NCBI GenBank assembly: GCA_002688155.1
Contig: NZCH01000029.1
Location: 1-45,188, forward strand
DNA length: 45,188 nt
Source of the DNA: Phycisphaerae bacterium
GTDB lineage: Bacteria > Planctomycetota > Phycisphaerae > Phycisphaerales > Phycisphaeraceae
Direction of reading: 5' to 3'
In this document: in pieces, positions 10,340 through 18,779 of the stretch
Layout of the letters: each line of letters begins with the position of its first letter
How positions within the stretch are numbered: the stretch's first letter is position 1
Notes under the pieces: generated by a model
Databases searched by the model: none
Told to the model about the DNA's origin: nothing
Seen by the model: only the letters and a program-made list of their open reading frames with translations
Position numbers and translations under genes: made by a program

Positions 10340-11309
10340 AGCCTCCCAAGGTGGGTGTGGTGCAATAGTCCGGTACGGCGGCGCGTGGATCGTCGGGCAG
10401 GGGTTCCCTGATATCGCGGTGGACGTCGAGCCGCCAACCGGGGCAGGCCCAGTCAGTGTAAGTGCTTATCAGACCGGCCGCAAGTGGCATCGCCGGCCAA
10501 GCTGAACCTGGTTCAAGCGCGGGCATGCAAGGCCGGCGTGCCAGGCGTCCGCCGGCATCCGGCCGGCAGTGATGGGGCAGGTGCGCTCGTTTGGTCATTG
10601 CCGAGGTAGTTATCAGCCAGCCGCACCTTGTGGGTGTAATTCTGGGAACCACCCTCGGCCCGTGAGAGCCCAATGGGGGCACTCGTGGCAAGCGCGGGGC
10701 TTGCAGCCCGTGGATTTCCTAGGAGTAATTCAACCCATGACACGCTCCGCTCGTTTAGTATTCGATATGTTAATATATCTATGACAGGTGTTTACGTGAT
10801 ATTCCCCCCGTGTCAGAGGCACACGGCGGTTCATGGAAAACTTTGTGGATAAAGGCTGTAAGCGAGTTTGCACAAATATGTTTCATCAGTGCGTTGTGAT
10901 TGCGTGGGCGTGCCACCTCCAACTTCATGCAAACGGCACGATTCCTGTTGTTTTCGTGTCGTAATATTGCCAGGGACGATATCTCGGCGAAGCGGCGAAT
11001 TCACCGCAAAATGCGCAGGGGGCGCATAGGCCTAAGGCCAAAGGTTCAATACAGTTACGTTTAAGAGCGCCGATCCGGCCCTTCGCCGGAAAAACAGTGC
11101 TGCCGATCAAGCGATTCGGCCATCATCGCAACCCCCTGTAATTTCTGAATCTCTGCGTCCTCTGCGGCGCATTCATTGCGGACAGCGGATCAGCGGGTCA
11201 ACGCAATCAAGGTGCCCACTTGGCGTGGGAACTTTCAGCGGTTTGGGGTCCGACCCTGAACGAGGCAATGATTTGGAGACGATCGGTCGGCGCCGATAGA
11301 AGGCTGGCA

Positions 11310-12113
11310 TTACTCCTCGACGCGCTCAATCTGCCAGTACTCGATCTCCAGCGGCGTTGCGCGGCCGAAGATGGTCACGATCACGCGCACCTTACCCTGG
11401 TCGGGCAGCAGTTCATCGACGGTGCCTTCCATGTTCTCAAAAGCGCCTTCCTTGATTTTGATGTGATCGCCCTTCTGGTACTCCATCTTGACCTGCGGCG
11501 ATTCCTCGGGTGCTTTTGATGCAGCGAGCATCTTTTCGATCTCGTGATGCTCCATGGGCGCCGGTCGGCCTGCGGTGCCGATGAAGTCGCCCACGCCCGT
11601 GGTTTCCTTGATCAGGAAGAACACGTCCTGTGGGATGCGGCCGTCGTCTTCGAGTTTCATTTCAACGAACACGTAGCCCGGGTAGAGCAGTTTCTGGGTG
11701 ATGCGCTGCTTACCAGCTTTGATGGTTTTGTGTTTTTCGGTGGGCACGAGGATACGGTTGACCAGGTGCTCGAACCCTTCGATTTTGATTTTGCGCAACA
11801 GCGTTTCGCGGACGCTGTTTTCCTTGTTGGACGCGACGCGCAGGACGAACCAGTTCATCCCTTCGTGAACGAGCGGCTCTTCTGCACCCCCATCGTCGAC
11901 GTCGGTGGCAACGGTGCCTGTGTCAGTTGCCTCGGTTACCAGCGCGTCGGTGTTTTGTGCCTGAGGCTGCGATTCTTCGATGTTCGCTTCCTCAACGTGC
12001 GAGTTGTCGGCCTGCACCTCTTTGTCGTCGGCGTCCTGGGCTACTTCGGTCGCGCCGGCGACCTCATCGGCCATCGGCTCGGTTTCTCTCGCGTGCGGTT
12101 GCTGCTCGGACAT
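11310..12113 (-). CDS. nusG: Transcription termination/antitermination protein NusG with acidic N-terminal extension
   Basis: NWFVLRVASNKENSVRETLL...LLYPGYVFVEMKL...KGDHIKIKEGAFENMEGTVDEL (NGN + KOW). ATG at 12113 (MSEQQPHARE...). Confidence 0.93.
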   Translation of the reverse strand: MSEQQPHARETEPMADEVAGATEVAQDADDKEVQADNSHVEEANIEESQPQAQNTDALVTEATDTGTVATDVDDGGAEEPLVHEGMNWFVLRVASNKENSVRETLLRKIKIEGFEHLVNRILVPTEKHKTIKAGKQRITQKLLYPGYVFVEMKLEDDGRIPQDVFFLIKETTGVGDFIGTAGRPAPMEHHEIEKMLAASKAPEESPQVKMEYQKGDHIKIKEGAFENMEGTVDELLPDQGKVRVIVTIFGRATPLEIEYWQIERVEE

Positions 12114-12175
12114 GATGGTTGTTCCTTCTCGATGCGATATCAGTCGAATTACAGGGCCACCCACCGGTGCCGGTA

Positions 12176-12571
12176 TTAGCGAATCAGCACTCCCGCTTCT
12201 CGGAAGAGAAACTGAAACCCAAAGTCCGCCAGGAACAGCAGCACGGCCATGATCAGTGTCCCAAGGATCACGATCCATGTCGACCCGGTGATTTCCTTTC
12301 GCGTGGGCCAGTTCACCTTCTTCATTTCGCCTTCGGTCGCGATCATGAAGTCCGCGAATTTCGGTTTGTTGACGAGGTACCAGACCAAAGCGCCGAAACC
12401 GACGATGACCGCCAGTGCGGTGCCAGCCTGAATATAAATCCCGTACGCTTCGTTTTGGATCACCGACAGTTCGTTCCACAGCCAAAAAGCGCCGGACACC
12501 ACCAGCGTCATTGTTCCGATGCCGGTGAGCATGCGTGTCCAATAGCCTTGTCCGGATTTGTAGATTCCCAT
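12176..12571 (-). CDS. secE: Protein translocase subunit SecE, three predicted TM segments
   Basis: MGIYKSGQGYW...; conserved GEMKKVNWPTRKEITGSTWIVI; upstream of nusG. Confidence 0.92.
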   Translation of the reverse strand: MGIYKSGQGYWTRMLTGIGTMTLVVSGAFWLWNELSVIQNEAYGIYIQAGTALAVIVGFGALVWYLVNKPKFADFMIATEGEMKKVNWPTRKEITGSTWIVILGTLIMAVLLFLADFGFQFLFREAGVLIR

Positions 12572-12726
12572 GAGATCGTTCCAGTTCAAGCCTGCCCCCG
12601 GCCCCCTGCCCCCGCGAGCGTGGCGGGTTGTGCCCGGGTGTTTGCAGTGGCCGGACTCACCCGGTTCACCGCGGCCCCACCTGCCCTCGCGGAAGTTTCG
12701 CCCCCGCGAGCGTGGGAAATTCGTAA

Positions 12727-12799
<73 letters not shown>

Positions 12800-12809
12800 A
12801 ACGGACTTC

Positions 12810-12879
12810 CGATTTCCGATGTTCGATTTCCGATTTAAAGCGGGCCGAAGCCAAATCTGAAATCGTCAATCGAAAATCG
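12810..12879. repeat. 27-bp imperfect inverted repeat (CGATTTCCGATGTTCGATTTCCGATTT / AAATCTGAAATCGTCAATCGAAAATCG)
   Basis: Arms 12810-12836 and 12853-12879 pair at about 22 of 27 positions; 16-nt loop; lies between rpmG and tRNA-Trp. Confidence 0.85.
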
Positions 12880-12882
12880 CCC

Positions 12883-13062
12883 TTACTTTCGCTTGATCTT
12901 ATGCACCGTGTGCTTGCGAAGTCGAGGGCTGTACTTTTTGAGCCCTTCCTTGAGTTTCTCGGGGAGCCCGCCCTTGGCATTGATGGGCGTGCGATAGTTC
13001 AGGTCCCCGCACTCGGAGCACTGGAGCCAGACATACTCAACGGCAGCGGTTTTTTTTGCCAT
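12883..13062 (-). CDS. rpmG: 50S ribosomal protein L33
   Basis: [59 protein letters not shown]; position between tuf and tRNA-Trp/secE. Confidence 0.9.
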   Translation of the reverse strand: MAKKTAAVEYVWLQCSECGDLNYRTPINAKGGLPEKLKEGLKKYSPRLRKHTVHKIKRK

Positions 13063-13127
13063 AATGGCACCTGGTGAAAACGGCGCGCCCGGGTCAGCGC
13101 GATGCGCCGGTTGGATCAATCAAATGC

Positions 13128-14330
13128 CTACTCAACAATCTTGGTAACGACACCGGCGCCGACGGTTCGGCCGCCTTCGCGAATGGCGAAGCGCACCTGT
13201 TCTTCCATGGCGATCGGCTTGCCCAGCGTGATCTTCATGGTGATATTGTCGCCGGGCATGCACATTTCCGCCCCGCCGGTAAGTTCGACGTTGCCTGTCA
13301 CGTCGGTGGTGCGGAAGTAGAACTGCGGCTTGTAACCGTTAAAGAACGGCGTGTGCCTGCCGCCTTCTTCCTTGGTGAGCACATAAATCTCGCCTTCAAA
13401 GGTGGCGTGGGGAGTGATGGAACCGGGTTTGGCCAGCACCTGCCCGCGTTCGACCTGTTCTTTATCGACGCCACGCATCAGGGCGCCGACGTTGTCACCG
13501 GCCTGGCCTTCCTCGAGCGTCTTGTTGAACATCTCAACGCCGGTACAAGTTGTGTCAAAGGTATCGCGCAGGCCGATGATCTGGATCTTGTCACCTACGT
13601 GCACGATGCCGCGTTCGATGCGCCCGGTCGCGACGGTGCCGCGGCCTTTGATTGAGAACACGTCTTCGATTGCCATAAGGAAGTCCTTGTCGACTTCGCG
13701 CTCGGGCTCGGGAACCCACGTGTCCAGTGCTTCCAACAAATCCTGGATGCACTTACCCACTTCGGCGTCTTCGGGGTTCTGCAGCGCCGGGAAAGCAGCG
13801 CCCTTGATGATCGGCGTGTCTTCCTCGAAATCATACTTGGCGAGCAGCTCCTGCACTTCCAGCTCGACCAGGTCGAGCAGCTCTTCGTCATCGACGAGGT
13901 CTACCTTGTTCAAGAACACGACGAGTTTCGGCACGTTAACCTGGCGAGCCAACAGCACGTGCTCACGCGTCTGTGGCATCGGCCCGTCGGCCGCCGACAC
14001 GACCAGGACCGCGCCGTCCATCTGGGCGGCGCCCGTGATCATGTTCTTTACGTAGTCGGCGTGGCCGGGACAGTCCACGTGCGCGTAGTGGCGGTTGTCC
14101 GATTCATACTCGACGTGGCTGGTGGCGATGGTAAGAATCTTGGTGGCATCGCGCCGGCCGTCGGATTCAGACGCCTTGGCGACTTCGTCGTAACCTTTGA
14201 AGTTTGCCAGACCTTTGGTCGACTGGACCGCGGTGATGGCAGCAGTGAGCGTGGTCTTGCCATGGTCCACGTGGCCGATCGTCCCGACGTTCACGTGGGG
14301 TTTGGTTCGGTTAAAAACGTCTTTAGCCAT
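13128..14330 (-). CDS. tuf: Elongation factor Tu
   Basis: [32 protein letters not shown]...[39 protein letters not shown]. Confidence 0.97.
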   Translation of the reverse strand: MAKDVFNRTKPHVNVGTIGHVDHGKTTLTAAITAVQSTKGLANFKGYDEVAKASESDGRRDATKILTIATSHVEYESDNRHYAHVDCPGHADYVKNMITGAAQMDGAVLVVSAADGPMPQTREHVLLARQVNVPKLVVFLNKVDLVDDEELLDLVELEVQELLAKYDFEEDTPIIKGAAFPALQNPEDAEVGKCIQDLLEALDTWVPEPEREVDKDFLMAIEDVFSIKGRGTVATGRIERGIVHVGDKIQIIGLRDTFDTTCTGVEMFNKTLEEGQAGDNVGALMRGVDKEQVERGQVLAKPGSITPHATFEGEIYVLTKEEGGRHTPFFNGYKPQFYFRTTDVTGNVELTGGAEMCMPGDNITMKITLGKPIAMEEQVRFAIREGGRTVGAGVVTKIVE

Positions 14331-14473
14331 TGGATGTTAGCCTCCAACTAGGGGTATCTGGATCGTGTTGCGATTCACGAACGCCAATCGAATGCATCTG
14401 TCCGGTCACACGAACGACGGCCACTGGGCCGTCCGAACCGCGAATACTAGGTCATTGACCCCCTATCCGTCAA

Positions 14474-14546
14474 AGCCACCCATGGGACTTGAACCCACGA
14501 CCTCACCCTTACCAAGGGTGTGCTCTACCAACTGAGCTAGGGTGGC
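14474..14546 (-). tRNA. tRNA-Thr (GGT anticodon)
   Basis: Minus-strand GCCACCC-TAGCTCAGTTGGTAGAGC-CACCC-TTGGTAA-GGGTG-AGGTC-GTGGG-TTCAAGT-CCCAT-GGGTGGC; upstream of tuf. Confidence 0.95.
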
Positions 14547-15188
14547 GTCGCACGGTCCCGGTTCCCGTCGTTGGTAGCTTCGGGGCAAGGCCGGCAGATC
14601 AGGCGTGGGGGCGCCGAGCCCACCGGGCGCAAGATACGCCCGTCACCGGTCCAAGTCAATGTGGCCAGGCGGCGCCGAGCCGGCAATATTACGTATTCCT
14701 ATCGGCAACGTGGCCTGGTCGGATTGATCTCTTGCTGCTGCAGGTCATACCCGCCATGCCCGGCCCGTAAACCCATCTGGTGGTTGAACATCCTTGCCCG
14801 CCGCACGGGGCCCCCGGTTGTATGATGGCATGACGGGACCCATCCCGGCTCTGGCAGAATCGGCGACCTCGAATCGACGATTCATCCAGGCTTGTCATTA
14901 ATGCATTCAATGGTGTTAGGTCCCCGGGGTGTGTCAGGCCTTGTAGACGAAATCTTCCAATAATCCGCCAGCCATTTCGGTCGATGCAAATCGTTTATTA
15001 AAAGATTTTTAAGTCTCAATCCCGGCGCGCAGAATATGCCGCAGCAATGCATGAGCCGACGATGCCCGGTATTGTGCCGTGGCAGGTTTTGGCGATTACG
15101 CGCAGGTGATAGCGCAAAAGATGTGCACGGGTGCTAGAATGATTCCAATCAGATACGCCCGTACTGGCGTGTTAAAAAAGGACATTGG

Positions 15189-15455
15189 ATGAGCCAGGAA
15201 GCCACGAAGTCCGATTCTTTGGCCGTCAGTTTGTACGACCGAGTTGAACAGGTAATCAACAGGATTCGTCCAGCGGTGCAATCTGACGGGGGGGACTTGG
15301 AGTTAATAGCAGTCTCGGATGACGGGATTGTCAAGATTCGCCTTCACGGGGCGTGTGTGGGCTGTCCTTCAAGCCAGATGACGCTGCAGATGGGCGTCGA
15401 GCGCAACCTCCGTGAACATGTTCCGGAAGTTGTGGCAGTCGAGCAGGTTGAATAA
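15189..15455 (+). CDS. NifU C-terminal-domain (Nfu-type) Fe-S scaffold protein
   Basis: IRPAVQSDGGDLELIAVSDDGIVKIRLHGACVGCPSSQMTLQMGVERNLREHVPEV with CxxC. Confidence 0.9.
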   Translation: MSQEATKSDSLAVSLYDRVEQVINRIRPAVQSDGGDLELIAVSDDGIVKIRLHGACVGCPSSQMTLQMGVERNLREHVPEVVAVEQVE

Positions 15456-15596
15456 AACGCGGCGCCCGCGGGTCGTGCCACAAGGATTGGCGCGACAGAT
15501 GGCCGACGTGTTAGAGACGCGGGTGGGTGGACCCGCTGCCATTAACGAGAGCGTCCAGGACCTGATCCCACTGACAGGCCACGGAGTGACTGTTCC

Positions 15597-15800
15597 ATGC
15601 TCGCACTGACGCGACGTGTCGGCGAAGAAGTGGTGATCGGCGACCCGCAGAGCCCGCTGGGCATTCTGCGCGTGGTTGAAATCCACGGTGACAAAGTGCG
15701 CCTGTCTTTCGATTTTCCTAGGGAAGTAAAGATCAATCGCCGTGAACTGGCTGAGCAGAAGGCAAAGCAGGCGCGCGAGCAGGGAGCGCAGGCCGACTGA
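15597..15800 (+). CDS. csrA: Carbon storage regulator CsrA
   Basis: MLALTRRVGEEVVIGDPQSPLGILRVVEIHGDKVRLSFDFPREVKINRREL. Confidence 0.92.
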   Translation: MLALTRRVGEEVVIGDPQSPLGILRVVEIHGDKVRLSFDFPREVKINRRELAEQKAKQAREQGAQAD

Positions 15801-15832
15801 TCGTTGCGCCGCCGGTTTAACCCATCACCCGT

Positions 15833-16174
15833 TTACCAGATGTGCATCGCCAGTTGTACGTAGGCGGCCATCACAGGCAGACACCCAAGTCCGATCAGCC
15901 AATGCGCCAGGCGACGGCCGGAGGCCTCGCGCATTCGCCCGACCTCCTCACATAGCACGATCGCCATCACCACCAGGGCGTATTTATAAATGATCGCCGT
16001 GCGAAAGCCGCCCCACACAATTACGCGGTCGGCGATGACGTTGACTTCAGTGCCGCCGATGGAAAGGATCAGCCCAGTGAGCATGACGTCAATGGACGAC
16101 ACGAGTACGAGCCATGCATACTCGTCCCCAAACCGCATCGGTGGCGTCAACTGTCGTATACGCTGCCACGTCAT
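15833..16174 (-). CDS. Small membrane protein, DUF5658-like (tentative)
   Basis: 113 aa; hydrophobic segments and SSIDVMLTGLILSIGGTEVNVIADRVIVWGGFRTAIIYKYALV pattern. Confidence 0.55.
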   Translation of the reverse strand: MTWQRIRQLTPPMRFGDEYAWLVLVSSIDVMLTGLILSIGGTEVNVIADRVIVWGGFRTAIIYKYALVVMAIVLCEEVGRMREASGRRLAHWLIGLGCLPVMAAYVQLAMHIW

Positions 16175-16330
16175 AACCGGTTGATTATATCCGTGCGGCA
16201 GCCGGCCCCAAAGACCTTTTTGTAACCACTGCGTTTGCAGATATTTACGTCGGAACCTGCGCGGATCGCACCATGACTATCAGGCCTGCCCGCTTCAGCG
16301 GTGCGGGGGCCCGACCACGATGAATCGCCG

Positions 16331-17641
16331 TCATTTGCTTACAACGCTCGCCCGAAAACCGATCCACTCTATCGCCTGAGTCAAAGCGTCGCATTCAATA
16401 TCTTCACCGCGCACCATCGCCTGACCTGTTGACAGGTCAACCGCCACATCCCGCACGCCCGGCGTCTCGCGGATCGCATCCGTGGCAGCAACGGCGCAGT
16501 GCGAGCACGTCATGCCGCTGATGTCGACGACCAGCAACTGTGCCGATTCGGTTGTTGTGCCATAGCGGCCTTTTGCAATGTCGGAGGTATTCCCGAGCCG
16601 TCGCACGAAGATGCTGGCCGCCAGCACGACCAGCAGCGCACAGCTCGTCGTGTGGCCTAACCAGCCGACCGCGTGTTGATGGTCGTGCACGGCGTGTACG
16701 CCCTTGGGCGCCTGGACCGCAAGCCAGTCAAGCAGCAACCCCGCCAGCAGCGCGGTGACCACAATGGTTGCCAGGTAGATCACTGTTGACCGTTTGCCGA
16801 GCACCCTCCACATCACAGCGAGCGTCGCGATGTTGGTCGCCGGCCCGGCGATCAGGAACACCAGCGCCGCGCCCGGCGATGTGCCCAGGTGCATGAACCC
16901 AAGAGCGATCGGAATGGACGCCGTCGAGCAGACGTACATCGGCACACCGATCGCCATCATGATGAGCATGCTCACGAGTCCCGCGCCCAAGAGTGAGTCG
17001 AAACTCCCAGGTGCAATCAGCACGGATAAAACGCCGCCAATGATCAAGCCGATGATCAGGTGAAACGCGATATCACCCGGCAGTGTGACCAGGCCGTAAC
17101 GCAGGGCGCGCAGGATGCCAGAGCGATGCGCGTCGCCCACGGCGGGCGGCTGATCGTGCACACCGCCGGCGCCCGCGTCATCCGCGGCCGGGACGAACCC
17201 GTCGGCTTCGTTTCGCGTGGCGCGGTCGATCAGTGTGCCGCCGAGCACGCCGCTGATCAGCGCAACCACCGGCCGCACTCCAGCGAATATAGGGCCCAAA
17301 AGCGCATACGTGGCGAGAATCGAATCGACACCGGTCTGTGGCGTGGCAATCAGAAAACTCGACGCCGCCCCGCGCCCGGCACCGTGCTGGCGCATCGCAG
17401 CCGTCACCGAGATCACCCCGCACGAACAAAGCGGCATCGGCACACCAAACAGCGCTGCCTTGGCCACCGGCCAGAACCCCCGCCCGCCCAGGTGGCGCCT
17501 AACCCAACGCGCATTGACCAGCACGTGCAAAAACCCAGCTACCACGAAACTGAACAACAGCCAGGGCGCCATCTCGCCCAGTACGCGCCAGCAAGCGATC
17601 GCGATGTCACCCATTATGTCAAGCACGGCGGCCGTCACCAT
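16331..17641 (-). CDS. Permease, SO_0444/DUF318-like metal efflux family, with C-terminal heavy-metal-associated (HMA) domain
   Basis: GVPMPLCSCGVISVTAAMRQHGAGRGAASSFLIATPQTGVDSI; C-terminal GMTCSHCAVAATDAIRETPGVRDVAVDLSTGQAMV. Confidence 0.85.
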   Translation of the reverse strand: MVTAAVLDIMGDIAIACWRVLGEMAPWLLFSFVVAGFLHVLVNARWVRRHLGGRGFWPVAKAALFGVPMPLCSCGVISVTAAMRQHGAGRGAASSFLIATPQTGVDSILATYALLGPIFAGVRPVVALISGVLGGTLIDRATRNEADGFVPAADDAGAGGVHDQPPAVGDAHRSGILRALRYGLVTLPGDIAFHLIIGLIIGGVLSVLIAPGSFDSLLGAGLVSMLIMMAIGVPMYVCSTASIPIALGFMHLGTSPGAALVFLIAGPATNIATLAVMWRVLGKRSTVIYLATIVVTALLAGLLLDWLAVQAPKGVHAVHDHQHAVGWLGHTTSCALLVVLAASIFVRRLGNTSDIAKGRYGTTTESAQLLVVDISGMTCSHCAVAATDAIRETPGVRDVAVDLSTGQAMVRGEDIECDALTQAIEWIGFRASVVSK

Positions 17642-17709
17642 ACGTACATGTTAGACACGAGGGTCGAAGGCGGAATTGAACCGCAGAGGACGCAGAGAAA
17701 GTAGAAAAG

Positions 17710-18105
17710 TTATTGGGAAGACCGCTTGCTCCGGGACAGACGTTTGATTCCGTCTTTAAGCAGCACGGCGTTGAAGTTGACGAGAAGGCCTGTCGCCAGA
17801 CCGGGCAACGTTAAATATGGAAGAAATTGGGCGTCATGAATGGGCAGTAACAAATCAGCGGCCTTAAGCTCAACAATCGCCAGGCCTTCAACAACAAGAT
17901 CGATTCGGTAACCCGCATCAAGAACAGCACTCCGGTAGTAGGTCGGCAGTTACTTCTGCTGCAGCGCGCGCAGGCCGCAGGCGATCAATTCATGAAAAAG
18001 ACAGATTCCGTACGTTGATTACAGCAGCCTGGACCCAAGTACTTTGTGCACATCAATCGCCGCACCAATAATCTGTTTGATCAGCGGAGCATCTTTCATC
18101 GTCAT
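17710..18105 (-). pseudogene. GxxExxY-family protein remnant with two in-frame TAA codons
   Basis: Minus strand: MTMKDAPLIKQIIGAAIDVHKVLGSRLL*STYGICLFHELIACGLRALQQK*LPTYYRSAVLDAGYRIDLVVEGLAIVELKAADLLLPIHDAQFLPYLTLPGLATGLLVNFNAVLLKDGIKRLSRSKRSSQ*; stops at 18019-18021 and 17950-17952, no frameshift. Confidence 0.88.
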
Positions 18106-18142
18106 CCCTGGAATCTTCTCCGCGATCTCTGCGGCAAATGAA

Positions 18143-18637
18143 TCACGCAGAAGGCGGTTCTTCCGGCACCGCCGCCGCCTGTTTTTCGCGAAATGCGATC
18201 AGGCGGCCCTGAATGTCTTTGTCCGAAGTGGCGAGGATCGCCGCGGCGAACAGCGCAGCGTTGACGGCGCCGTGGCTGCCCATGCTCATCGTGCCCACGG
18301 GAATACCCTTAGGCATGTTGCAGGTGGCGAGCAGGGCGTCGAGTCCGCCGGCGAGCTTGCCTTCCATGGGCACGCCCAGGACAGGCAGGTGCGTTAGCGC
18401 TGCCATGACGCCCGCCAGGTGCGCGCTCATGCCCGCTGCGGCGATGATCACCTTTAAACCACGGCCCGCCGCCGTGGTGGCGAAGTCGTGCGCCCGTTGC
18501 GGCGTGCGGTGCGCTGAGCAGATTTTCATCTCATATCCGATGTCAAGTTCATCGAGCGTTTCGGCGCATTTGCGCATCGTGTCCGCGTCCGACGCCGAGC
18601 CCATCACGATTCCAACGGTTGGGGTAGTTGTTGTCAT
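18143..18637 (-). CDS. purE: 5-(carboxyamino)imidazole ribonucleotide mutase (PurE)
   Basis: VGIVMGSASDADTMRKCAETL...MKICSAHRTPQRAHDFA...AAAGMSAHLAGVMAALTHLPVLGVPMEG. Confidence 0.93.
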   Translation of the reverse strand: MTTTTPTVGIVMGSASDADTMRKCAETLDELDIGYEMKICSAHRTPQRAHDFATTAAGRGLKVIIAAAGMSAHLAGVMAALTHLPVLGVPMEGKLAGGLDALLATCNMPKGIPVGTMSMGSHGAVNAALFAAAILATSDKDIQGRLIAFREKQAAAVPEEPPSA

Positions 18638-18779
18638 GTTTTGGATTATGGCGACGGGGAACGTGTGTTGCAAGACCGTGTGTTCACATTGCGCCTCAGA
18701 CCCTCTAGATCCGGTCGCTTGCGACCGGCCCGAGAGGGCGATTTACCGGCGATGGAGGCACGGTTATGCTCACAAACGC

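Noticed and set aside
10844-10852. Exact DnaA box (TTATCCACA on minus) near an AT-rich stretch, as a possible origin
   Set aside because: Only one exact box seen; a single 9-mer match in 45 kb on two strands is close to chance. Kept only as a note within the noncoding-gap finding.
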